Of a stretch of DNA of 64,000 nucleotides, positions 1 through 12,126 are shown piece by piece. Made by a program: the position numbers and the translations under genes. The first letter of the stretch is position 1, and every line of letters begins with the position of its first letter. Origin of the DNA: WHSW01 sp963777775 (GTDB lineage Bacteria > Actinomycetota > Thermoleophilia > Solirubrobacterales > 70-9); NCBI GenBank assembly GCA_963777775.1, contig CAVZRL010000005.1, positions 1 through 64,000 of the forward strand, given 5' to 3'. The notes under the pieces were generated by a model. The model was not told the DNA's origin, searched no databases, and saw nothing but the letters and a program-made list of their open reading frames with translations.

Positions 1-15
1 TCCCGGCAGGCTCCT

Positions 16-819
16 TCAGCGGCCTGGCGAGCTGCGGATGACGGTCAGGTGCGGGGCAGGGAGCCGGTCGCTGTGCGACTCGAGTGGCAGACACGACTCC
101 ATGAACCGTTCGAGCATACGCGTGAGCACACGCTCTTCACGTGCGAGCTGGTTCATCAGACGCGCGCGCTCGCGGCCGTTGCCGGCCGATTGCAACTGGT
201 CGAGCGCCCTCCGGAGACGCGTAAGCGCGGGACGGGCACGGCGGCCGAGCGAGGCCTGCCGGCGTTTCGACTGCAGGAGCCGCGCATCGTCGACCGCCAG
301 AGCAATCTGGTGCGCGACCTGTTCGGCATTGCCCAGATCCGCAGCCGTGTATTGCCGGCCCGATTGCGCATAGCTGAAGGCCACGGCACCGAGGACGCCG
401 AAGCGGCCCTCGACTGGCATGACGAGCGCGGAGCGTGCGGCGAGCTGGCGATGGATGTTGAATACGCGGGCGAGCTTCGATCCGTTGGAGTGCGGCGCCT
501 GGTGCTCCGGTTTGATCCCGGTGCGCAGGCTCGGCCGCCGCAGGCGCACCACCTGCGCGACGGTGCTCTCGGGATCGTTCCGTGTGATCTTGTAGACGTT
601 GTTCAGCACGCGCAGCAGACGATCGCCCGCGCGTGTGGCGTGCGCGCAGGCCACGCATCGGAGCTGCTCGCCTTCGAGGAGATAGACGAGACAGAAATCG
701 GCAAGGGTGGGAATCGCCGGCAGCGGGCTGATGCCTTCCAGGTACAAGGCGTTGGCAGACGAACTGCAGCCGCGCTGCGCGAGTGATCTGATAGGAACTG
801 GTTCATGATCGGTGAACAT
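16..819 (-). CDS. GAF-domain sensory protein
   Basis: This 267-residue protein has a GAF-like fold from about residue 25 to 180. The N-terminal part contains FCLVYLLEGEQLRCVACAHA, and the second half contains a SALVMPVEGRFGVLGAVAF strand pair followed by a helix with EQVAHQIALAVDDARLLQ, the usual end of a GAF domain. The remaining ~85 residues are basic and helical and contain no kinase or output domain. GAF domains bind small ligands or dimerise, often ahead of a histidine kinase or phosphatase module, so this may be a stand-alone sensor or a fragment. It is the only frame-intact gene in the first 6 kb, a segment that appears foreign to the rest of the window. The ligand cannot be told. Confidence 0.6.
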   Translation of the reverse strand: MFTDHEPVPIRSLAQRGCSSSANALYLEGISPLPAIPTLADFCLVYLLEGEQLRCVACAHATRAGDRLLRVLNNVYKITRNDPESTVAQVVRLRRPSLRTGIKPEHQAPHSNGSKLARVFNIHRQLAARSALVMPVEGRFGVLGAVAFSYAQSGRQYTAADLGNAEQVAHQIALAVDDARLLQSKRRQASLGRRARPALTRLRRALDQLQSAGNGRERARLMNQLAREERVLTRMLERFMESCLPLESHSDRLPAPHLTVIRSSPGR

Positions 820-915
820 CTCGCTCGAATCAGTTGCTCAGTGTAATAGTAAACTTTGTGCGGGCAAGCTGAGGGGGCGAACTGTTGCGCTAGTGCCTCG
901 GCGGTAGGAGGTGAG

Positions 916-1424
916 ATGGAAGAGGCATGGCTGCGCGGACCGATCGCGGGCGTCGATCCGCTGTTGATGCCGGTCGCGCACGCGCTGGTGCAGGTGCGTG
1001 AGGACGTGGAGCGCCTCGCGCGCGAGGTGCCGCCACAGGATGCGTGGCAGCGGCCGGGCGGCGCGGCGTCGATCGGGTTCCACCTGCGTCACATCGGCGG
1101 CGCGCTCGATCGCCTGTTCACGTATGCACGGGGAGAAACGTTGTCGGACGGCGCAACGGGCCGCGCTGAAGATCGAGGAGATCAGCGGGCGATCCACCTC
1201 CCTCACTGGTTGTCGTTGCCGATGATGTCGGCCGGGTGATCGATCGCGCTCTCGATCAGTTGCGCGCGACGTCACCCGCGGAACTGGCAACTTCGCGGCG
1301 GGTCGGACGGGCTGGCTTGCCGTCAACGGTGATCGGCCTCCTGTTTCATGCGGCCGAGCACTCGACACGCCATGCCGGCCAGGCGATGACAACGGCGCGC
1401 ATACTTGCCGGCACCCGGCGGTAG
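916..1424 (+). CDS. DinB-like protein, frame-disrupted
   Basis: The start ATG at 916 follows a good ribosome site (taggaggtgag). The first frame encodes MEEAWLRGPIAGVDPLLMP and a FHLRHIGGALDRLFTYARGE segment that matches the first metal-binding histidine helix of the DinB four-helix bundle. The reading then moves to a second frame near 1145 (AQRAALKIEEISG) and to a third near 1230, where FHAAEHSTRHAGQAM supplies the paired histidines near the C-terminus. DinB/YfiT family proteins are metal-binding bundles acting as thiol transferases or hydrolases. Two shifts within ~500 bases mean either a pseudogene or base-calling error; neighbouring genes are broken the same way, which favours error. Confidence 0.6.
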
Positions 1425-1500
1425 TAGCCGCGCGCGGCCGCAAGCCAGTGCTTTCTAGATCGGTTGAGCTGCCCGAACGGCTTCCGCAAACTCAGGTCCG

Positions 1501-2111
1501 TCAGACTTCGCACGAGCGACAGATCAAGTCGATGGCGACGGGGTTGTGGCCGCCCAGCGGGAAACGATCAGGTCAGCGTAGCGCTTGGATGGCTCGACGA
1601 ACTCGAAGTGCATCGGCTTGACGGTGCCGAAGTACTGCTCGATCACCGAGTCCACGTCCGTCCCCGTTCCGTGACGTCCCGCTGCAGCCGCCGAATGAAC
1701 CGTGTGTCGGCGTCGGCGTCGACGAAGAGCTTGACGTCCATCAATGCGCGCAGCGCGCCACCGAGAAGAGCAGAATTCCCTCGACGATGATTGCCCGCGG
1801 CGGCGCGCAGCATGCGTCGCCGAGCGGCGTGCATAGCGCGTGAAATTATACTCGGGCACCTCCACCGCCAGTCCCGCCTTGAGGTCGCGAACGTGGCGGA
1901 CCAGCAGATCGGTCTTGAGCGCGTCGGGATGGTCGTAGTTGAGGGCGGCGCGCTCTTCCAGCCGCAGATCGTGCCGGTCGCGATAGTAGCGGTCGTGCTC
2001 GAGGACCACGACTTGGTCTGGGCCGAGGCTCTCGACGATGCGCCGGACAACGGTGGTCTTGCCCGAGCCGGAGCCGCCGGCGACGCCGATGACGACGGGA
2101 GCGCGGGGCAT
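1501..2111 (-). CDS. udk: Uridine kinase, frame-disrupted
   Basis: The N-terminus from the ATG at 2111 reads as a P-loop kinase: GVAGGSGSGKTTVVRRI carries the Walker A motif, followed by VVVLEHDRYYRDR and LNYDHPDALKTDLL, both characteristic of uridine kinases that phosphorylate uridine and cytidine to UMP and CMP. Frame changes occur near 1825, 1680 and 1545. Other frames then supply IIVEGILLFS, DSVIEQY...KPMHFEFVEPSKRYADLIV and finally GGHNPVAIDLI before a stop at 1501. The total of ~204 codons agrees with the normal family length. All domains are present, so the gene was probably intact and the breaks are sequence errors. Its upstream neighbour is an anomalous AT-rich stretch. Confidence 0.75.
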
Positions 2112-2329
2112 CAGGTCCCCATTGTCAGAAAATCGGAAAAAATACGAACGCGTCTGAGGGCAAAAAAAAAAAGAGGATAAAGACGGAAGATGTAGTAGGA
2201 AATTATGGATATTGGAATGATTCGGAAATTTCAGTGAAATGGGATTAAACAAAGGGCGATCATTGGAGAACTGACGGCCATTATTTAAATTCGCAATCCC
2301 CATTACGCCGGTGGCAGGGCCGGTTACGC
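2112..2329. other. AT-rich anomalous stretch between udk and rpoD
   Basis: This ~220-base stretch contains an 11-base A run near 2163 and is far richer in A and T than everything around it. It has no recognisable gene; the open frame that crosses it joins the sigma-factor tail to uridine kinase with a stretch of N, F, S and L residues that resembles nothing. No promoter or repeat is apparent. It looks like a poor-quality or gap-filled stretch rather than a natural intergenic region. Confidence 0.5.
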
Positions 2330-3952
<1,623 letters not shown>

Positions 3953-4050
3953 TGGGTGATGCTGGACTCTGCAAGCGCTTTTGCCCGCTCAGTCCCACAC
4001 CCATATAGACGAGGGTTTTCCCTGATTTTTTCTGGGTCGACCAGCCTAAA

Positions 4051-4101
<51 letters not shown>

Positions 4102-4145
4102 CGGCGGACGAACCTTCGCATGGCACGGGACGAGCGAAGGTTGGC

Positions 4146-5950
4146 TCAGGCGGCGCGGGCGGCGTCGAGGATGGCGCGCAGGTGCCGGGAGAGGATGTCG
4201 AAAGAGAAGGGTTTCTGGAGCACACGGCCCCCGAATCGATCCACGTCTTCGCGGGCCGCGGCGCCGGGCGGATGCCCGGTCATGAAGACGACCGTTGTGG
4301 CGGGACGTTCGGCCGCGAGCGCCTGGTAGAGCGCGAACCCGCCGGCGCCCGGCATGACCACGTCGGTGAGCAGGAGATCGATAGGACCGCTGTGGATGCG
4401 GGCCACGCCGAGCGCCTCCTTGCCGTCGGCCGCCTCGAGCACTGTGTAACCGGCAGTCTCGAGCGCGGTCTTCGGATCCGCCCGCACCAGCGGCTTGTCC
4501 TCGGCAATCAGGATCGTCTCCGTGCCGGGCTCGAGCGTGGCCTGCGCCGGCACCACGCGTACCGGATCGTTCTTCGCCTCTACCCGCGGAAGGTGGAGAA
4601 AGAATGTCGTGCCGCGGCCGAGCTCGGTCTCGACTTCGATGCGGCCGTGGCTCTGCGTGATGATGCCTTGGACGATGGCGAGACCGAGGCCGGTGCCGCG
4701 TCCCACGTCCTTCGTAGTGAAGAACGGTTCGAAGATGCGCGAGGCGGTGGCGCAATCCATGCCTGACCCGGTGTCGCGAACGGCAATCGTCACGTAGTCG
4801 CCCGGGGCGATGCTGAGGCGTTGACACGCTGCCGGGTCGTTGAAGGTGTGTTGCGGACGTCGAAGTGCAGCTCGCCGCCGCCGGGCATGGCATCGCGGGC
4901 GTTGATGGCGAGATTCATGATCACCTGGTCGAGCTGATCCGGATCGATCCGGATATATCCCGGCGTGCCGTGGGCCTCGGAGACGACCTTGATGTTGTCG
5001 CCGAGCAGGCGGCCGAGCACCTTCTGGACGCTGGTCACCTGCTCGCGCGGATCGACCACGCGCACGTCGCTTTCCTGCTTGCGCCCGAACGTCAGCAGCC
5101 GGCGCGTGATCGTGGCGGCGCCGGCGGATGCCTGGATGATCACGTCAATTTTCTTGCGACGCGGGTCCGACTCCGGCAGGTTCACCGACAGCTTCGGCGT
5201 GGCCCTGGATGACCATCAGCGAGTTGTTGAAGTCGTGCGCGATACCGCTGGCGAGCCGCCCGATCGCGTCCATTTTCTGTGCTTCGCGCAGCTGTTGATC
5301 GCGCAGGCCCAGTTCCTCTTCGGCGCGCCGCCGCTCGGTCACGTCGCGGATGACGGCCGTCAGGCACGTCTGGCTGCCCGATTTCCACGAGGCCAGCGTC
5401 AGCTCGAGCGGGAATTCAACACCGTGGGGGGGACACCGTTGCCATCAATGGTGCGCGGCGTCGGGCGCGTCCTCCGCATCGCGGGTGAGGTCCTGCACGG
5501 CCGTCGCATACCGGTCCTGGCACGCCGGCGCAGGCAGCGCGAGAACATGAGGGCCAATGGCCTCGTCTTCCGACAACCCGAAGAGCGCTTCGGCGCGCGG
5601 ATGCCAGAGACGATGGCGCCGTTCCCATCGGTCGAGACAATGGCGTCGTGCACCGACAGCGTGACGGCGCGGAATCGCTGATACGACGCCTGGAGCTGCT
5701 CGGCGCGCTGGCGGGCTTCCTCGTGCCAGTGGCTGAGGCTCCGGGTCATGTCGTTGAAGGCGTCCGCCATGACCACGGCTTCGGCGCTGCCCGTGGGCGA
5801 GATGCGGCGATCCCAGTGCCCCTTGGCGATCTCTCCCGCCACCTCGGCGATCTGGCGAAGCGGCCGGCTCATGCGACGGCTCAGGATCAGGCTCACGCCG
5901 ATGCCAATCGCGAACACGAGCGGCGCCGGTCCAGCAGCAGCCGCCACCGG
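4146..5950 (-). CDS. Hybrid histidine kinase (HAMP-PAS-kinase-REC), 5' truncated
   Basis: Reading the minus strand, the first visible part is a membrane segment (PLVFAIGIGVSLILSRRMS) and a HAMP linker (RPLRQIAEVAGEIAKGHWD). A PAS-like domain follows (RFRAVTLSVHDAIVSTDGNG), then an H-box (AIGRLASGIAHDFNNS), an N-box (MNLAINARDAMPGGG), G-boxes (DTGSGM, GRGTGLGLAIVQGI) and a C-terminal receiver domain with LLLTDVVMPGAGG (phospho-acceptor Asp) and QKPF (conserved Lys). This is a membrane-bound hybrid sensor kinase. Frame changes near 5460, 5330, 5190 and 4800 split it. No start or sensor region exists: the gene stops being readable at about 5950, within a few bases of the stop of an unrelated flippase gene. 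Confidence 0.75.
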
Positions 5951-5961
5951 ATCTGATCGAT

Positions 5962-7400
5962 TCACCTGCCGCTTGCGGGGGTCGGGAGCTCGAGTTCGGC
6001 CGGAAGGGCCTCTTCCGTCTCGAGCACGCGTTCCTCTGCGATCGCGTCCTCGGACGGCAGTCCTTCCATCCGAGCTTCCTCGCTCGCGAGATACCTGTGG
6101 ACGATGATCAGCCACAGCCCGGCCGTAGTTACGGTCGCGACCGTGTAGGCGATCGCTGCGCCGTCGGCCCCGCGGTCGCCGAGGAGCAGGAGGAGCAGAA
6201 GGCTCAAGCGCCATCGAGCCGGCCAGGAGCGTCCGGATGTGGGGGCGCCCGACCGCCGCGTGGAAGGACTTCGACCAGGAGAGCGTGAACTGCACCACGG
6301 CGGCGATCAAAAGGATTCGGGCTGCTCCCACGGCGCCCTCGAACGACGAGGAGAAGAGCAGGTCGATGAGGCTGGGCAACGCGAACCAGCCGATCACCGC
6401 GGCGGGCAGGGCGACGGCCAGAGCGAGCAGCGTGTAGCCCCTCGTCGCCTGTCGCAGCTCGGCCAGCTTGCCCTCGGCGTGCAACCTCGCCTGCTCGGGG
6501 AAGAGCATCGATCGCAGCGGCTGGCTGAGCATGCTCGAGGCGAGCACCGGGAGCATGGCGGCCCTGAACACGCCTACGGCTCCGGGGCCCGCGAGGTTGC
6601 CCAGGATGAGCGGGAACAGGGACTCGCCCGCGGCGTCGACGCTCGTTGTGGCACTCGACTGAAAGGCGAAGCGAACGAGCCGAGACGCACTGACCGGAAG
6701 CGGCCCTCTCGGCGCCCGCGCCACCGGCGCCACGCAACCCGCCAGGCCGTCCAGGCCAGCAGCAGGCTGCTCGCCGCACCCGGCGCACGCGTAGCGAGAG
6801 CAGTATCGCCTCCGCGCCACCGCCCAGCGCGACGGCGGTAACGGTGCCGAGGACGCGAAACAGGCTCGCGGCCGCCTGCACCCAGGCGCGCATGTCCGGG
6901 CGGCTGGCTACGAGCAGGACCGCGCCGGTGGTCCCGTCCACGGTCACGACCAGCACTCCGAGCGCCGCGAGCCGCACGAGCGCAGGGTCGATGTCCCCGG
7001 CGATCCCTGCCAGCGGGGCAGCGAGCAGAAACAGGGTGGCCGCGACCGCCACCCCGATCGCGACGTCCAGCATCAGCGACATCCTCATCAGCGCTCGGAG
7101 CCCGCTGATGTCGCCTGTGGCCAGCGCCCGGTGCCCGTGATGCACGACGGCTTCCCCGAACGTGAAGTCCAGGAACCTCGCCGCGACCGCGGTGACCGAG
7201 AGCGCCAGCACGACCGCGCCGTAGCTCTCGGGGCCCAGCGCCCGCGCCGCCACGACGACGCTCAGCATCGTCAGCCCGGCCCCGATCCATGTCGCGACCG
7301 TCGTTCGCGCGAGCCGCGCCCGCCAGCCACGGTCGCGCCAGAAGCCGCCGGCTTCCTCCGAGGCCGCCGACGCGTCGGTCGGCGACCGATCAGCGGGCAC
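5962..7400 (-). CDS. Polysaccharide flippase (Wzx/MATE-like), frame-disrupted
   Basis: From the start at 7400 the protein shows a short hydrophilic head, then repeated hydrophobic helices (TTVATWIGAGLTMLSVVVAA, ALGPESYGAVVLALSVTAVA), the usual beginning of oligosaccharide flippases that move lipid-linked repeat units across the membrane. The middle continues in another frame with FPLILGNLAGPGAVGVFRAA and LLALAVALPAAVIGWFALPS, and the end lies in a third frame with IAYTVATVTTAGLWLIIVHR and an acidic tail. Frame changes fall near 6795, 6700 and 6205. The reconstructed length of ~480 residues fits the family. It is the first gene of the actinobacterial part and is divergent from the glycosyltransferase at 7534, across a 133-base gap likely to hold both promoters. 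Confidence 0.75.
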
Positions 7401-7533
7401 GATTCGGCGTTCGGCGGGAGATCAGGACGGGCTCGGCCACGTGATAGCAACGATAGGCATCCCGGTTCGCTGCCAGTGAGATCGAGCGCCTTCGATCCGA
7501 CAGGAACCGGAAGCAACGCGCAGTTGTTCGAAC

Positions 7534-8652
7534 ATGAGGGTTCTGCACGTGCAGAAGGTGAGCGGTATCGGGGGCTCCGAGCGCCACCTGCTGTCGCTTC
7601 TTCCGGCCCTGGCCGAAGCGGGCGTCGAGGTGAGGATGTGCGTGGCGGCCACGGGCCGTGCCGCCGACTTCATCGACCGGTTACGCGAGTCGGGCGTGTC
7701 CCACTCGATCGTGGGCGCGGGCCCGACGCCAATCCGCTGCTCGTCGCCGCGCTGTGGCGAGAGATGCGATCGTTTCGGCCCGACCTCGTCCACACCCATC
7801 TGATCCACGCCGACCTCCACGGGCAGCTCGCCGCGCGGCTCGCCGGGGTGCCCGGCATCTCCTCGGTTCACGGCACCCCGAGCTTCTACCTGCGTGAGCC
7901 ATACCGAACGGCGCGCCGGATCGCGGGGCGCTGGACCACCCGCACGATCGCGATCTCCGAACACGTGCGCGACGTTCGTCGAGCGGCTGGGCTTCGCTCG
8001 CCCCGGAACCGTCCGCACGGTCCACTACGGGATCGACGCCTCGGGGTGGCCGAGCTCGGACGAGGAACGGGCGGCGGCGCGAACGAACCTCGGGATCGCG
8101 AGTGGCGACGATCGCGGTGGGAGTCGCCTCGCGGTTGATCCCCGGCAAGGGGCATTCGACGCTTCTCGAGGCCCACGCTCGGGCATCCCGCGACAGGCGC
8201 CGCGCCTGCGCCTGCTCGTCGCCGGCGATGGACCGCTGCGTGCCGAGCTCGAGCGTCGCGCCAGCGAGCTCGGCCTCGACGGGCGGGTTCGCTTCCTGGG
8301 GTTCGTGGCCGACATCCGGCGCTTCATGGGGGCGTGCGACGTGCTCGCCTTCCCGACCCAGCCGGAGCTCAGCGAGGGCTTCGGCCTCGCTGCGCTCGAG
8401 GCGATGGCGACGGCGCGACCCGTGATCGCGACCAGGGTCGGCTCGCTGCCCGAGGTCGTCAGCGACGAGGCGACGGGACTGCTCGTCGAGCCGCGGAAGC
8501 GTCGAGGAGCTGGCGCGGGCGCTGGTCCGGCTTGCCGACGACGCGAGGCTGCGCCAGCAGATGGGTGAGCGGGCCGGACCCGCGCCCGAGAGGAGTTCTC
8601 GCTCGAAGCGATGGTCGAGCGAACGCTCGCCGTTTACGACGAGGTCCGCTAG
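7534..8652 (+). CDS. Glycosyltransferase family 4, frame-disrupted
   Basis: The protein starts MRVLHVQKVSGIGGSERHLL, a classic GT-B N-terminus. Further frames supply FRPDLVHTHLIHADLHGQLA, ISSVHGTPSFYLREPYR, VHYGIDASGW, RLLVAGDGPLRAELERRA, VRFLGFVADIRRFMGACDVL and PELSEGFGLAALEAMATARP. The last contains the E-x7-E element that binds the nucleotide-sugar donor in retaining GT4 enzymes. The true end is probably EEFSLEAMVERTLAVYDEVR, stopping at 8652. About five frame changes occur, near 7725, 7965, 8110, 8500 and 8580. All landmarks are present in the right order. It would add a sugar to the growing repeat unit; donor and acceptor are not predictable. Confidence 0.75.
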
Positions 8653-8699
8653 GGCCGCTCGTACATCCGTCCAGTCCGAATCCACGGCCCTTGCGCCGT

Positions 8700-10515
8700 G
8701 GTCGCCGGGTCCCGATCCCAGCCAGGCATGGCCTCGGAGCTCACAGAGCGTGCGCCGTTGCTGCACCCGCGTCAAGGCGCGCACTGCGCATCGCAATCGC
8801 GTTGCGTCTGCTCAGCCCGGCGCCGTCGAACGGATCCGCTCGGGCAGCGGACGAGACGAGCGCCGCCGCCCACCGACTGATCTTCTGGGTCGACTGTGAG
8901 CGCGACGTCCTGCCCCTCACCGACCCCGAGCTCGACACCTGGAAGGCGCGCGGAGTGGACGGGTTCGTCTGCATGACCGGGCGCCTGCGCGGCCTCGGCG
9001 GCGCGCAGGACTTCAGCGGCGATCCGAACGCCAGCCTGGCCGGCGCCAACTACGCGCTGCAGCGCTCGCTGCGCGACACGCGGATCGTCGAGCGGGCGAA
9101 GGCGCGCGGGATGAAGCTCTATCTCGGCGTCAAGCTGGCCAACTACTACAACGACGCCACGCCGCTCAAGGAGTGGTTCGACGACGCCGGCTGGTCGAGG
9201 GAGGTGCTGCCGAACATGCGCAACCTGGCGGCGGCGGCAAAGCTCTACGGGTTTGCCGGGAATCGCCCTCGACCAGGAGCTCTACCCCTCGCAGGGAGGC
9301 GTGGCGACCGCGACCTGGGGCTGGGACTACCCCGGCAACACCCGCTCTGAGTCGGCGGTGCGGGCGAAGGCCAGGCAGCGCGGCGCTGAGCTGATGGGCG
9401 CGATCCTGGATGGCTTTCCGGGCGCGGAGCTGGCGGTCTACGACGCCTTCTTCCCCGGCGCCTGGCGCGAGCTGGTCCAGGAGGACGTGAACGGGGAGTT
9501 CGAGACGTCGGCCCAGCGTCTCGACATCGACTTCTGGGACGGGATGACGAGCGTCGACGGCTACGGCGCGATCCGCTTCTTCGACTCGGTCTTCTACAAG
9601 GCCCCGCACCTCGGGAGCTGGGAGAACGCGCTCACCTACAACGCCAACCAGGCCCTCGCCACCTTCTCGCGCCGCTTCTCGAACTGGGATTACGCCTCCG
9701 GGCGCGTCCACGTCTCGCCGTTCAGCTGGATCGACGACGGGCCCAAGCCGAGCTCCTTCGACGACGCCCGCTCGCCCGAACACGTCGCCGAGCAGCTGCT
9801 CGCCTTTCGCAAGTGGGGCATGGGCGGCGAGTTCGCCAACTACGCCTACGCGCCGCTCGCGGACTTCGACTACTCGCCTTACGTGCCCGCGATGCAGGCC
9901 GGCTCGAGGCCGGGCACCGTCGACGGCGTCGCGCCGACGCTCGAGCTCACCGAGACCGCCGGCCCGACGATCGAGGGCACGGCGCACGACAACCTCGCGA
10001 TCCGCGCCGTGCGCTGGCGCGACAATCGGGGCCAGTCCGGGGTCGCCAGGATGAGCTGGGAGGTCCTGGAGGGCGACTACGACTCCGGCTATGAGTGGCG
10101 GACGCGCTGGTCGTTTCCGGTCGCCGACATCTCCCCCGCCGCGACCCGGGTCGAGGTGACCGCCGAGGACATCAAGGGGAACGAGTCGCGGCGAGTGGTC
10201 CTGGGTTCGAGCGCGAGTCGGGATCAGGGCCTGGATGCCAGGGGTCGCCGACGGAAGGCTCCCGAGACAACGATCACTAAGAAGCCCGAGAAGCGAGGGT
10301 CCAGGCGGCTGGTCATCTTCGGCTACCGATCGAGCGCAGGACGGCAGCTCGTTCGAGTGCCGGATCGACGGCAGGTCGTGGAGTCATGCAAGTCCTCGGG
10401 CAAGCGCTACAGGCTCTCGCGCCGGCGCCACACGTTCCGGGTGCGCGCCAGCGACGCAGCCGGGAAGTCCGATCCGACCCCGGCCGTCTACAGGTTTAGA
10501 ATCGTCCAGCGGTAG
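8700..10515 (+). CDS. Secreted TIM-barrel-like protein, copy 1, with C-terminal FEC domain
   Basis: The catalytic-looking part begins near 8875 with RLIFWVDCERDVLPLTDPEL. It continues through MKLYLGVKLANYYND and IALDQELYPSQGG, whose acidic residues on a strand end recall TIM-barrel glycoside hydrolases, to SPFSWIDDGPK and FRKWGMGGEFANYAYAPLAD. An Ig-like domain follows (GTAHDNLAIRAVRWRDN), and the end carries the FEC domain found in three other proteins here (PETTITKKP, then SSFECRIDGR in a neighbouring frame). A one-base insertion at ~9247 and compensating shifts near 10340 and 10380 break the frame. A hydrophobic basic segment near 8790 may be the signal peptide, but the start codon is unresolved. 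I cannot assign a family; a glycan-active role is inferred from fold and context. Confidence 0.55.
8878..10188 (+). repeat. Tandem duplication, unit 1 (partner 10791-12102)
   Basis: This 1311-base segment is repeated at 10791-12102 (1312 bases) in the same orientation, with long identical blocks and only scattered differences over the first 600 bases. The repeats cover the barrel-like and Ig-like domains but not the 5' ends or the C-terminal FEC domain. A single extra C at ~9247 in this copy (gccggg against gcggg in the other) accounts for its frameshift. Confidence 0.9.
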
Positions 10516-10593
10516 GGCTCGCCGGTGGCGGCACGGAGGCTTTCTCGCTCACGGCGGGTCGCTGATGGGCGCCCGCACGCGGGGCGGCAAGAT

Positions 10594-10701
10594 GTGGTGG
10601 TGAGGATCGACAGACTCGGTTACGTGGCTGCGACCGGCGTGGTCATAGCGGTCGTGCTTGGGTTCTGGCTGCTGCGAGCGGACGAATCGGGCGAGTCGTG
10701 A
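10594..10701 (+). CDS. Short single-pass membrane ORF, probable detached signal anchor of copy 2
   Basis: A 35-codon frame starts at a run of three GTG codons and encodes a basic head (VRIDRLGY) followed by one strong membrane helix (VAATGVVIAVVLGFWLL) and a short acidic tail. It lies directly before the second copy of the TIM-barrel-like gene, whose own frame lacks any signal sequence. The simplest reading is that this is the N-terminal signal anchor of copy 2, separated by a one-base indel. A free-standing small membrane protein is the alternative. Confidence 0.4.
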   Translation: MVVRIDRLGYVAATGVVIAVVLGFWLLRADESGES

Positions 10702-12126
10702 ATCGGCGCCGCTGCGGGAACCCCGACGGTGGCGGGCAGGCCCGGGAGCCGCCGACGGCGGCCGGCGGCGTCGGCGATGCCGCCGACGCTTGATCTTCTG
10801 GCGGGCGTGCGAGGACGTCGTGCCGCTCACCAACCCCGAGCTCGACACCTGGAAGGCGCGCGGAGTCGACGGGTTCGTCTGCATGACCGGGCGCCTGCGC
10901 GGCCTCGGCGGCGCGCAGGACTTCAGCGGCGATCCGAACGCCAGCCTGGCGGGCGCCAACTACGCGCTGCAGCGCTCGCTGCGCGACACGCGGATCGTCG
11001 AGCGGGCGAAGGCACGCGGGATGAAGCTCTATCTCGGCGTCAAGCTCGCCAACTACTACAACGACGCCACCCCGCTCAAGGAGTGGTTCGACGACGCCGG
11101 CTGGTCGAGGGAGGTGCTGCCGAACATGCGCAACCTGGCGGCGGCGGCAAAGCTCTACGGGTTTGCGGGAATCGCCCTCGACCAGGAGCTCTACCCCTCA
11201 CAGGGAGGCGTGGCGACCGCGACCTGGGGCTGGGACTACCCCGGCAACACCCGCTCTGAGTCGGCGGTGCGAGCGAAGGCCAGGCAGCGCGGCGCTGAGC
11301 TGATGGGCGCGATCCTGGATGGCTTTCCGGGAGCGGAGCTGGTGGTCTACCACTTCGACTTCCCCGGCGACTGGAACGATCTCGTCCAGGAGGAGGTCAA
11401 CGACGAGGAGGACGTCGGCGCCGGACCTGCTTGCACATCGACTTCTGGGACGGGATGACGAGCGTCGACGGCTACGGCGCGATCCGCTTCTTCGACTCGA
11501 TCTTCTACAAGGACCCGCACCGCGGCAGCTGGGAGAACGCCCTCACCTACAACGCCAACCAGGTCTTCGCCACCTTCTCGCGCCGCTTCTCGAACTGGGA
11601 TTACGCATCCGAGCGCGTCTACCTCTCGCCGTTCAGCTGGATCGACGACGGGCCGAACACGGAAAGCTCATTCGACGACGCTCGCTCGCCAGAAGATGTG
11701 ACCGAGCAGCTGCTCGCCTTTCGCAAGTGGGGGATGGGCGGCGAGTTCGCCAACTACGCCTACGCGCCGCTCGCGGACTTCGACTACTCGCCTTACGTGC
11801 CCGCGATGCAGGCCGGCTCGAAGCCGGGCAGCGTCGACGGCGTCGAGCCGACGCTCGAGCTCGCCGATACCGCAGGCCCGACGATCGAGGGCACGGCGCA
11901 CGACAACCTCGCGATCCGCGCCGTGCGGTGGAGGGACAATCGCGGCGGATCCGGCGTCGCCAGGATGAACTGGGAGGTCCTGGAAGGCGACTACGACTCC
12001 GGCTATGAGTGGCGGACGCGCTGGTCGTTTCCGGCCGCCGACATCTCCCCCACCGCCACCCGGGTCGAGGTGATCGCCGAGGACATCAAGGGGAACGAGT
12101 CGGAGCGGGCGGTCTATTCCGCCCTG
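10658..12126 (+). CDS. Secreted TIM-barrel-like protein, copy 2, without FEC domain
   Basis: The protein is a close paralogue of the gene at 8700, sharing RLIFW...LDTWKARGVDGFVCMTG, IALDQELYPSQGG and SPFSWIDDGP, as well as the Ig-like part ending EDIKGNESERAVYS. It changes frame near 11425, where copy 1 reads FETSAQRLDIDFW and this copy becomes garbled. It lacks the C-terminal FEC domain of copy 1. Instead the frame runs without a stop into the glycosyltransferase at 12127; a one-base shift would create a TGA overlapping that ATG, so the fusion may not be real. The export signal is probably the helix at 10594. Function unknown; position suggests action on the locus polysaccharide. Confidence 0.55.
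10791..12102 (+). repeat. Tandem duplication, unit 2 (partner 8878-10188)
   Basis: This is the second unit of the ~1.3-kb direct tandem duplication. Differences from unit 1 include short divergent patches around 11345-11440 and 11655-11700, while neighbouring blocks of more than 100 bases are nearly unchanged. That pattern suggests recent duplication or gene conversion. Confidence 0.9.
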
